Source: Chaenocephalus aceratus
Lineage: Eukaryota > Chordata > Actinopteri > Perciformes > Channichthyidae
Direction: 5' to 3'
Assembly: GCA_023974075.1 (NCBI GenBank)
Contig: CM043787.1
Coordinates: 33,389,718 to 33,453,717, forward strand
Length of the DNA: 64,000 nt
Positions 44,753 through 57,500 of the stretch are shown here, in pieces (within the stretch, counting starts at the first letter, position 1; every line of letters starts with the position of its first letter). The notes under the pieces were generated by a model that worked only from the letters and a program-made list of their open reading frames with translations, had not been told where the DNA came from and did not search any database. The translations under genes were made by a program, and so were the position numbers.

Positions 44753-47700
44753 TTACGTGTCCTCACGTCTTTTGTAGTAGTCACTGAAGAAGGTAAAAAT
44801 ACTGATAACCAGGCACATCCCCACAAACAACGTCAGGGCGACCCAGAGAAGACGCCGACTCAAGGGAAACTTGGGCCAAAAGCGACCAAGAAGAACCAGG
44901 ACCTCCTCCATCCTCCTGCGAAGATAATGAACTCATACAGTAAGCATGTGATATTCAAATTCCTGTCAACAGTTAAACATGGCAGATACGCATCTTAAGG
45001 TTTACTGCAGCAACAAACTGGCTGTAAATCATCAAAGAGATCCATGTGTTGGAAAGATACTTATACTTAAACTGAAAAGTTATTTGTACATTTGAAGATT
45101 GGTAAAGGTAATGATATACGTGTTGTCATAAAGAACAGGACAGTTACATTTCATTTCACCCTTTCCTTGTAAAATTAAATAGTTTCCACAGTCACTAATG
45201 TTTACCAACAGGACACGTGTGTGACCATGAACTTTCTGCAAGTGGCTAATGAAGAAATATATATCTTTGGTTAAGCAATTCACATAAATACTAATAAGGA
45301 TGTCTGCCTCTTTACATTTGTACTTGAATGCAGAAACCTGAGAGTTGTGATGTGCCACTTCCAGTACAGATTCAGATTCAGTTTACCTGCTCGTCCTTCT
45401 CTTCTTTCCGCTCTCTTCATCCTTATTTTTGGATTCAAGCAATTTCTCTGCAGCATTTTCCTCTTCCTGCTTTTCCTCCTGGAGCACTTTGCTTTGCTTG
45501 AGTCCCTCTTGGTAACTGAGTAGGAAATAGTCAAATGTAACCAAGATTTAAGGGGTATAATAATATGAATATGTCCTACTGCAGAAATAAATGAAAGTCT
45601 CAGTCTTCCTAATCATGTTATTGTAGTGTGTGTTATGTTATATAATGCTGTTATTGATTTGATGTGTTTTACAGTTTTGTATTTGTATCCCCCTAAATCT
45701 CAAGGGGCTTTCAATAAATTAAAATGATATACACCTGCACAACCACAACAAAACGAATGATACATGTGGTATACAGTTATGCTGAGCAACAACAGTGTCA
45801 TCACACAGAGTGTTTGTGTGTAGTTAAGGATGGAGGTCTCACCCTTTATTATACGTCTCCTCCTCCATCTTTGCCTTGAGCTCGGCTCTGATCTCGGCTC
45901 TGATCTCCTCTAAGTTGACTGGAGGCTTGGCCGGCTCACTTTCCGGCTCCGACACACTCTTTCCACTGCATTGTTTCGGATGGGAAAGAACAGTTAGCCT
46001 TGGGTTAGACAATTGGAGCGACGTTGTAAAACTGCGAGGATTGGACATTTAGGTTCCATCACAAAACTGTGGCCTTGTTTTACAACGGACGAGCTGCAGC
46101 ACTGACACCTTCACAGACATGGAGAGTACAAAGAGGAGAAATGGAGCAGGCACTTTGCACATTTGTTATTACTATTCTCGTCTCCTCACAGAGCATCTAG
46201 ACACTTCACTTGAGCACTCCACTCAGGCGCTCTTTATAACCAGGATATGATGGGGGCCTTGTGCCTGGACTATGTCAAACTCTTTGCACAAATGTTTAGA
46301 TTATGGCCTCTGCATAGCATATCCATCAACTGCAGCAGGGATAGATTATTTTGTACGCAGTCAGGGTTATATTCCCCCCACTGGGGCCTTCTCTGCGCAG
46401 TGAAACACATCCTGAAGGTCACACAAACAAGACAAAGGTCCCACCGCAGCACTAAATGCTTTTGATAAGAATGATTTGGAGTTCAAGCATTTTGTGGTCC
46501 ATTGTTTTAAGGACTATGTGGGGACCTTGGGAAACATGGAAAGGTATGTGAACATACAGTACATTCAGTCATGTGTGTATGTGTGTGTAAGCAAAATATT
46601 ATTACATAAAACATACCATTCTGCTGCTGGTTGTGCTGCCTCTGAGGGAGCGTTGGCTTTCACACCATTCGCTTCACACTAAAGACGAGGAAATCAGAGA
46701 ATTGTATTGCCTTATAACAATAATATACAATCAAAAGATGAGATCAAAGTATTAAAATCCATGGTACCATTACCACAATGTAAAAATAATGTCTTATAGT
46801 TAACTGTATGTATCAAAAGTAAAGTACTTGTGTGACTGCAACAACATTATATATGATGTTATTATTGTTAATGCTGATGCATAAATGGTTAAGCAGCACT
46901 TAATTGTTGCGGTTGTTGGAGGTGGAGCTCGTTTTAACTATTTCATATATTTAATTTGTTTTGTTTTTCAAAGTTCCAAAGTGTCGTTAGAGAGAAAAAG
47001 AGAAAAAGTAAAAACATTCAAATTTCTACCTATCCATTTTGAAATAAAAAGAAAAACCTAAATAAGAATTGCTGTCCTTTAAGTGAACCCCTTGGTAAGC
47101 AAGAGAGATGACTTCTAAATAACCCATTGTATAAAAGTGATGTTCAGCAGTTTATGGAGTGTGTGTCACTACCATCAATTCTTGATATGTAATTTCCTAT
47201 CATTTCCCGACAGGACAGGAAGACCTACCAGGACAGGAAGAGCAGCACTTGTGATGGGTCCCGTGCTGGGGCCCATGTTGAGGCCCGGGAAAGCTGTGGC
47301 TGGGGTCTGACCCGGGATGTTGAGGAGGTTAAACTTAGGCACCACCGCTACGCTCACCCTACGTCTTGGCAGAGCCTAGTGAAGAAAGGGTGAAAGGGAA
47401 TAAGTGTGGAAATAAGATGATTTGGGATATACATTTCAGGTGTGATGAACTCACTGAGAGAAGAGCATATTTCATACATTGTACAGGTAACTCAAAAATA
47501 ACTTTGAACACAAGACGGAGGCAGATACGTGGTGCCTATGTCAGCATTCTAAATCAAGACAGTAAATGTTATACCTGCCTAGCATTAGCTTGTTAGCTCA
47601 GCCGTTGTGAGCAAATTAGAGAGTCATGGCTGCAGGCTTTTACTTATATGACAAGATAAACACAAAAATGTCTTGTTTTAACTGACTTAAAGTTGAAAGG

Positions 47701-50700
47701 ATAACTCAGAATCAGCATACTTTTTCAGAATCAGTAGAATCATTTTTATTATTAAATTAACAACTATAAACAAAGAGAAACTGCAAATATATTTCAGCAC
47801 TCAAAATGATCCCGCTGAAAAAATAGCACGCTTACCTTTCCCAGGGTGAGGGACATTGATCTTGATGGCCGTGGAATTCCATCATCTTTATAAAGAAACA
47901 CAGAATACAGCAATGCATGAGCACAAAAAACATTCATTTCATGCTGATATCGTTACCAAAGCTGCAGTGAAGCTGCTCAGTGCACAGTGTTAGGATATTC
48001 CAGTTACAGTGGAAAGTGCCCTGATGAAAATATTCATGTAGAGCAAGGCAGCAAATGAGGATAAAAAAGATGCATAAATAAAGTCTACGTATTTTTCCTT
48101 GACCGGCTTTAAAAATAGTGTTATCCTCTGTGTGTTCCTGTGCAGCGCAGTCTTACCTCCAGTGTCAGCGGATGGGCCGTAGCGGATTGAGTTCTGGTTG
48201 GCCAGCTTCTTAAACTCCATCAGCTCTGCGTGGTCTTTCTCATAGGTCCTCTTCAGATTTTCCACATATTGCATCATGACCTCAGTGGCCTTGTTCATGC
48301 GTTTCTCCTGTTGCGCAATAAAAAGTAATCAGTACAAGCACAGAGACTTTAAAAAACTAAACAAAACCCAATCTATTTTTTACCCAGGATTAATTATGAA
48401 CATAAGGTTGCCCAATCCTATACCAAGACTATATGTGAGATGAATCCTGTCCTCTTTGGTACTAACTGCCTAACACCACATCCAGCAGACACAGAGCAAT
48501 ATTAACTGGCTTTTGTTTTGTTTCCTGGTTTAATGGTTTGGTCTACCTAACCAAGTATCCGTCTCTCGTTCAACTTTCTTCATCAACAATATCCAAGTTT
48601 GCAGCCTTATTAGTTTATTATTTTCCTTTTCCTTTACAAAGTCCCACCCCGGCCCTGTACACCATGCTAAATGTATGTCTGCATAAAGCTGAGTTATGAT
48701 CGGTCATAATAACACAGAATTTGGTGATGATTAAATAGTTTACAGTGAGATTTACTCCCATACTTTTGGCCATACTCACGCAGCCCTACAAATGAATTGA
48801 GATTTCCACACAAATGTTATTTAGCAAGTGTGCAGAGCAGTGATGATTTAAAAAAGCAATTTGAAGGTTGGATATTTGTAAACCTTTTTTTGTGTATGTA
48901 TATTAATAATTTAAGATGTAAATGAATTCCAGTTTTTTTGTAGTACTTCCTATTTTTATTGTGACATTTGGTGGCATCAATGTGTGCATTTGATACAGAT
49001 AATGGAGCAGTTGCTTTTGGGCCACAGTGTATATCCCTTAAGGTCAAATAATGAGATCCTCGACCTCCGCCCCCCCCTCACACTTCCACACAGAGCCCCC
49101 CCACATATCAAATCCCAACTTAACCCCTGCATACATCCATGTTATTATTTGCAGTGTTGAGGACTTCGAGTGATCTGAACTGGATCACATGTTATAGGAG
49201 ACTTAATTACTCTGCAATTTATAGAGCTGTATAATTAGACTGTTATTAAAAGATGGGCAGTGTTTCAAGGAAAACAAAAAGAAAGGCCATAATGAATGAG
49301 GGGCTTGGGATGATAAATAGCCAAAGACTTTAGTACTGCAAAAACAATATATTTTCTCTCCACTAATGTTTGCTTGGGCCAGCACAAGACAACATAAAAA
49401 ACATCCCAATACTTTTTGTAAATGCTGCCAAACAGACAAACTGGTCTTTAGACATCCTGAGGGAGACAGTATCTTTACTGATCTTTTGCACTTTATTTTT
49501 ACACACTTCAGCGTTCTTTTTTATCTGTCACTAACATTGGTATGCATTTGTGTAACTGCACCTGTCGAACTGCTCCAACGATCTCTGATCTGCTGGAGAG
49601 CCTCGTGGCCAATCGGTGCAGCACCGCTAACGTCTCGATTAATCGCTGGAAGGCCTCACGCTGCTCCAGGTTCTGCCACTGTGGCGACGAAACCTGCAAG
49701 AAAGACAACAACATCTCTCTCAGGAAAACTAAGAGTACATCAATGTCCCATTTTGCACCTGGGATTGGACTCGAACAAGATAAATATTTACAGTGGGACA
49801 CTTCCAGGAAACATTAAGGAGATGAACGAGCCCTAAAGAGCCAGAGGGAATTCCTCTCCTTTGGTTTATATAATATCAGCTGCTGTTTTCGAGGGCTGAC
49901 CTTCAGCGCTCCTTTGAAATCTCCTAGCTCTCTCTCTGTCTCTTCCTCCGTCAGGTTTCTCTCCCTCTCCGCCTGTTTGAGCCGCATCTCCAGAGTGTAG
50001 TTGTCATTACGAAATGCCAGTGACAGCTGGACAAATGCATTCTGTGGGGAGAAAGTCACGGCAATGTAATACTCAGAAAGGCACATTACATAGCAGAATA
50101 AGATGAGATGCTGATAATGAACGCACAACAACTCAGAGGAATAAATCAGACAGAATCAATTGAAAAAAGGTCTCCCCTATTGCACCACACAAACACACAC
50201 AGAGGCTTAATGGGAGTCAACATGTGAGGGCGAATCGAGCATGGGGAACAAGCTGTGATTCTGACATTTGACCTCTGGATGTTTTGCTGCGTTGATCAAA
50301 GCCAGTCTGCAGATTTCCAACGTACATGGGCCACGGCTGAGAGGAAATATATGACCTCTGACTGTCCTGATCCAGACGCTTCCCAGAGGGATCAGCCAGA
50401 GCGGCTGCAGCCCGAGCTCGACAGCATCACGAATGTTTGCATTTTCTCCACAGGAAATCACTCTGAGGTCTGATCAGGAGCAGAAAAAACTCTTTCCTGC
50501 TCAGATAGCATCGCTAAACTCAGGCAGGCAATTTGCACGTAGGTGTCATTAACTTCTTTAGAAACAAATCAGTTTATTATGAACATGGGACTACTCTGCT
50601 TGAAGTAAACAGATTATTGTTGGCAGTCAAGTTTATGACCCATTGTATGGTGACAGTTAATTACTGAGGAGTGTTTCGAAGGCGGAAATTAGATTGAGAG

Positions 50701-53521
50701 TATTACATTGAATGTAGCACATTAAAAACCAGATAAGGGATTTATTTTGATATAAAATAATTTAAGTTTAGTTGAATCAGTATCTAGCTATTATTCAGGG
50801 TTTTATATACTGTTCTGTACAGCAACAAATCAATTAACAAGCAATACAAGTTAGAGTAGCTTAGCATAATGACTATAAATGCCAATTTAGCCTGGCTTTG
50901 TCCAAGTGCAACATCACCACCTACCTGCTCAAAAGCTCACGAATCCATTTTATTTCGCTTGTGCAACCTGTATAAAAACCAGTTGGAAGATCTGGCACAT
51001 ATCTCCACCATAAAATATCAAATTGAATTTTTGTATCCAACACAGTTTAAAAAAACCAAATATAACATGTGCATTAGTGAGCTAATTACCCGCTTCTATC
51101 TACCTTTCCCTCTAACTCTCTGGAAGCAAAAAAAAACATCAAGTATAGCATGCAAGCAGAAATTACACTTTCAATCTTGAATCATGAACGCAGAGATGAT
51201 GTGTATAGATCAGCCACAGACTGTTGGATACCAACCTCAACTTCTTTTTCAGTGAGAGGGGGGGCACTGGAATGAAATCAAAGATGAACTGTTAGTATGG
51301 TGAGTAATGGCAATATGGTATTTGTACAGTAATATTAGGAAGTAGGAGGGTTATTCTGCAGTGATGAGATTTTTAAGAAAAGAAGGCAAACAATTAAAGT
51401 TAACTTAAGCAGCTGTTAGTTGGTTACACACCAGCCTGGTAGACCTCGGTGGAGTTTAAGTTTTCTCAGCATCAGATCTGAAATGTTTGGCATGGAGTCA
51501 GTCTTCTCCTTTGCCTCTTCATTACTGACTGAGTTTGGAGAAGCTGGAGGACCTGCAGACACATTTTTGCATAAATCATTTATATAAAAAGGTGTTTTTG
51601 CAGTTTTTAATGAAGTAATTTGAGACAGCTTTATCTCTTTCCAATCCCACAACAAAAATACATCACATCATCTCCTCATTTCTTCTTCCACAGGTGGTGT
51701 GTGGCTCACACACTTTAACAATCATGCCATCTGCTGATGGAAAGTGAAAACAGCATGTATTTCTTTTTGAGGCTGCCAGTAAATGGGTGGCACAGAGGGA
51801 AACAAAAACAAGAACAGATCCTCATCATCATTTTCTGACTGGAACAGATTTCCCCTCTGATTCAGGAAGTGCCCATCCTAGTCGACATTGCTGAATGTGC
51901 TGCTGGAAGTTTTTTCTTTCTTAAACGGATTAGAGGGAAAAAACAAGGACTGTTACCTTTTTCCTGTTCAGCTGCTTCACTCAGGTCTGCTAACTTTGAT
52001 CCGACTATGCTTTGGTTACGCATCAGCTTGTGCTCCTGTATACACAAACACCCACGGAAGAACAAGGCATTTACACATCATCTTACAGAAGAGGCATCTG
52101 ACTACAAAAGCAGTAATGACAGTCCACTGTGTCTTACCTCTCTGAATTTAGACAGCTTCTGTACACTCCCCTGCTGGCCGGGGAGGTCCTTGTACCCGGA
52201 GGATTTGAAGGCAGCATCCCTGGGCTTGTCTGAGAAGGTATCCTCCGCTGTGGGAGGGAAACTTGGGGCTCCGTTCCTCGAATTAAGGGTGCCTACAGTA
52301 TCCCAGGAAACAGCCCTCATAAGAGGAGGGAAGGCCCCGATGGTCTTGATCTCTGCCGTACAGGGGGCCTGTTGAGTCGGGGGTCGGGGGACGGGCTTGG
52401 CCACCCCTGTGGCTGGGGTCTGGTTGGGGTTTCGGCCTGGACCAGGTCCCTCATCTGTTTTACCGACTGCTGGAGGACTCTTAGGTACAGCGGGGTCACA
52501 GTTCTCCTTCTGAACAGCAAAACGAGGCGTCAGAGTCCCCGAGGAAACTTTCCTCTTCTCAGAGGGCTTCCAGTCCACCAACAGCCTGTTGCCCTGAGGT
52601 GAGCAAGGTCATAGCTTTTATTAATTAATTCAGAATAAATGTTTAGTTAACATATATAGGTTTGTGTTTAAAGGTAAGTCATTTTGAAATCACTCATGGA
52701 TTATCTCACTGCATATAGTGCTAATCTTAGGTCAAAAGGGACTCTCTTTCTCTCAGAGTAGTGCTGCTGTACACATTCACTTAAAGTAAGTAACACAATT
52801 AACAATTATTTGTTTGTGAGCTCCTTTATCGAGATGAATTAACTTTTTGAGGATACTAAAGTCACTAAGAACAAAAACAAATCCATAATGTCTGTTCACA
52901 ATATCTCACCTCGTGATCTTGTGTTGCCGGTTCTGTCTGCTCTCGCAATGAAGACAACTCCTGATGCTACAAGAGAGGACAACAAGGCAATTTTCTGTGG
53001 TCAATAAATATGACTCCAACCTCAAAAAAGGGAAGTTCAGAACAGTGCCAGTATGAATTGTGAAAAAAGAGGTTGCGTAACAAATATCAGCACTACAACC
53101 CATCATTAGTGCAGGTTTTCTTTTGTTGTTGCAACTTTAATAATGTTAATGATAATAAATCATTCTTTACCTGCCCAGCTGACTGTGAGCTGACATGGGT
53201 TGCCTCTGTAGGTCCTACAGCTGAAAGGGCAGACAAAAACATTCTTGCAGACTCAAATTGCCAAAAAATAACAGGAACATAAGTAGAAACGCTCTAAGTA
53301 TATAGCTTTATACCAGTTTGAGGAGCCACAGTCAATGAAGTGCTTCTAGAGGAACATGGAGAGGTCGACGGAGTTGGAGTTGGAGAAAGACCTGTGGGGA
53401 AAAAATATCAAACACACAATATTTTGACATTAATGTGACATTATCCTTAACGAACTACTATTAACAGAATATAGGAAATAAGTTTACCAGAGAATGCTAA
53501 GAACTTTTTTTAATTAACTTT

Positions 53522-53598
<77 letters not shown>

Positions 53599-53773
53599 CA
53601 CACCTGGTGGTGAGTCAGTGAGGGAGCGGCGGCCGCGGCGGGTCAGGAATCGGTCGCTGACCTTCTTGGCCTGCTGGAGCAGCTCCAGGTTCTTCTGTCG
53701 ATCCTCCTCAGAGAGCTGCAGCTCCGGCAGCGGATCTTTCACCAGGTCGATCACGTTACCTGTGCTGTCTGAG

Positions 53774-53819
<46 letters not shown>

Positions 53820-54430
53820 TTTGATTACATTTTTCTTTCTACATTTTCACATTCCATGTTAAAAGAAAAAAGGTTATAGGCATCGATGTTAACCAGATGG
53901 CTTGCTTGGCTTTGTGTAGACTTTTCAAATCTACACTTTTGAGCACAATATTTTAACAAATTGGGAGTGGGATTTAACAGTTTAAAGTATCATGACAGTG
54001 GATCATTTACAAATGAATGCGAGCCAACAAATCATGTGATGAGGTTCAGCCAAGTCAGTGATGTTTTTTTCTCCTCCACTCCTCAGATGAGAGGAAAAGG
54101 GCAATCATCAGACGTAATTAAAGCTGCAAAAGCATGTGGGGCATGTGGGAGGACACCTCGACAGATTCCTATCCAATAACACTGACAACCAAACCAATGT
54201 TCTTGTGTAACCTCACAGCATAAGAGCAATACTTGTTTTTAATTATCGTTCTAAGGAATGTAAAAAACACATTTTAACAAAGTTACAAATGTCCACTTAA
54301 ATACAGTTCAACAATCTGTGAGTTCAATTTGTTGCTGGACTAAAGAAGATGTTGCCAATGATAGCATAAAAATAGCTCTCGTGGTTATCTTAGATCATTA
54401 CAACTGCACAATGCAAGCTTGTGTGCGCGC

Positions 54431-54517
<87 letters not shown>

Positions 54518-57500
54518 TACCCACCCACTCTGGTGATGGGTCCTCCAGAGGAGTTTCTGGCCATGCGAGATCTGGGACTGTGTGGCCTGACAGGAAACAG
54601 AAACGACATGTCACTGTTTGGATCAAAAAAAGAAGAAACTATTTCAGTGTTTGAGATGCTGAGATAATTACCTGGTCTGCTCCAGAGGACGTCCATCTTG
54701 TTTGACAATAGTGGCCTGCTGTGGGTAGATGATGGTGGGGCCTGTCATGACGACAGCTCGACTCGGTGTAGACTGTGCAAAAAAACAGAATCCGGTGTAT
54801 TGCAAAGTAGTGTGAAATACATTTGCTTTGGTGTGTTGGTGCATAACATACAAATATTTGGAGATAAAAATGAAAGAGTAGAACAGTCAAGAAAAGTATT
54901 TGAGAACTGTCAAAAAACATGTCCAAGATAAAACAAGGTTCTAACTAAACTGGCATTAGAGGAATGTTCTACATTCATGAAATACAAGTTTGTTAAGGAA
55001 TATGCATTAAAACTAGGTTTGGAGAAACAGCTCCTCCACAAGGCAGTAAACATGCATTTATTGTGTTATAGAGGAGCATATTTTTTGACGAACTTCAGTT
55101 TGTAGGAGGAACTCGCACTTCCATGAAGTATGGGGACTCACACAGATTTGTTATTGAATGGTCAACACTGAAGCAGCAGGGGCTGAGACTTCCTCTCCTT
55201 TGTGGGTCAAGCTTAAATGCTAGACCCTACATCTTACATAACGCAGGCTGTCTGTCCAGAGACACAAAACACATGATACTGCTTTTTCCAAAGTTTAAGC
55301 AACAAACAATTTCAGTTTCAAACATAGCGAAGACTACACATCTTCTTGAACTATACGTTGTTCAATTCCTGTTTCATAAAATCCCAAATCCTGGTCCAAC
55401 CATATAAGGTATGTAGTCAAGTAAACACAGACAGAGATCAAACAGAAGTTCCCTAAGAGCTGCTCTCAGCCTATCTTTGCACTACAATCCAAATAAAAGG
55501 ATTCCTTCTGATGGTAATGCTGCACAAAGGCCACTGCTGTAGTGAAGGTGGATTTTTTTTACAGTGTTGGCATTTGCCCTGAAGATTGAATTACACAGCT
55601 TCGTTATTTTCTGCAGAGATGTGTTATCTTGCTCGGTGTTTATGAGCGACTGCGGCAGAAGACGATGTTCTCAGAGTGTTAACACTTTGCTCTCTAAAGA
55701 AGAGTTTGTTAAATCAACTTCTAAATTCGACCTCTTCAAAATTATATTGTCTATATTGTTGTTATCAGGTCAGTTTACCAAAATAAGGCAAATATGTAAT
55801 GCCAATTGCTCTAACTGATATCTAGCCATCTTCCAGGTATGGTTCAAAATATATTCAAATGTATTTGAGTGAAATAAACCGTAACATTTGAAAGGATTGC
55901 TCCTGATTGGGTTGCCAAAGTTCCCAGATCCTATTTTAACAATTCTGATTATTTAAAAAAGATATCAATGTGAACATCAACACTACAACAAGAAATAAAG
56001 CTCATTAAGTATTTGTTTAACTTTTATAAAGCCCAAAACTAAATCAGAAATGTGCCTGAAATGTTTAAATACATGGATGATTCATTATGAGAACAGGAAA
56101 AGTGGCCTTCAAAGACTCGTAAAATACCAATGAATCGTTGAGAATACAGATTCATTTTAAGATGATATTGACATTAACAAAAGATGAAGTTTCAAGCTTA
56201 GTGTTTGTTGGTCACGCCAAAACTGAAAGCATCATTTTTAACTTTAAAACATTTTTTTTAAGGTCAGGCTTTCAGTAGAATTGATATAATCTCCTCATCA
56301 AAGCCACATGGATTATTCAGAGTCAGATTGAATGCCCTCGCATGCTTTTTCCTAAAACAGAGTATGAGCTACACTCACTGTACTGGGAGAGCTGGAGGAA
56401 CTGTCCATCTCTTCGGGAGAGTCCTCCTCTTCCTCGGGCAGGGTGGGCATGGTGGGGAGCAGAGGGGGGCGTGAGCGGGTGCTGGGGAACACAAAAGGTC
56501 TCTCAGCGGGGCAGGGGGCAGCACAGGACTCCTCGGGGTTATGATCACTCTGCTCTGGAGGAGATCCCTGCGGGAAGTGATCCTCCTCTTCCTGGAGCTG
56601 CAGGGTCATGCAGAGAAAGACACAATCACATGTATGTCATGCATGAGAAGACACATTACAAGTTTAGAGTAACTCTTCCTGAGCAGCAGGAAGTTATTGT
56701 CCATAAGCTTCTGATCTTTAAAAGGGGCCATATTATGCTTTTGGGGGTTTTCCCTTTCCTGTAGTGTGTAGTATATATAGGTTTGTGTGCATGTAAATGG
56801 TGTGCAAAGGCTAACACCCCAAAGTTCCCTCCAGAGAGTGTATCTCTCACACACTCTCCCCCTGCCTGAAATGCCTCCTTTGGACTCCTTTGTTTACTTC
56901 CGTAACATAATGACATCATCATAGTTACACTTGCGCTTCTATTGGCTAGCGCTCCAACACATTGTATGTGATTTGCTAAGGGGCGGGACATCTCTGAGCG
57001 GCTGACTAATCACAACAGATCCGGCCAGCTAACCAATCAGAGCAGACTAGGTTCTGGTTTCAGACAGAGGCACAAAATACAATTCTGAAACCCCCAAATG
57101 TCCATAATAGGGCCCCTAAAAACACTGAATTATACATGAATGGAGAGATTCTCATGTTTTTCTAAGTGATCACAGCTAAAAAAGGAAATCCAATAATAGC
57201 CTTATTTCCATGTTTTGGAACAGCAGCTCTGGCCATTACATTGAGTAACAAAAAACCCTCTCAAGAGAAAATCTGTTTCCAATGAGAATATAAGTTAAGC
57301 ATAGTATACCATAATGGGAAAATGTTATGAAACATTAGCCATGTCATCAATAAGATACAGTGGGTTGCACTCTCTCCACCACCATTAGAAGCAAAGGAAG
57401 ATTGGTTAATGCCTTGCCTTAGTCAAATTAATTAATTTGTTTCATGTATGCCATTAAATGCAACTATTCATGAAAGACCTAAGAGCACCTTAGTGACATT

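Noticed and set aside
53497..53824. Long frames rich in Cys-Val or His-Thr on both strands around CA/GT tracts (also near 54420, 61150 and 63450)
   Set aside because: These are translations of dinucleotide microsatellites. Only the exon at 53604-53768 within them is real.
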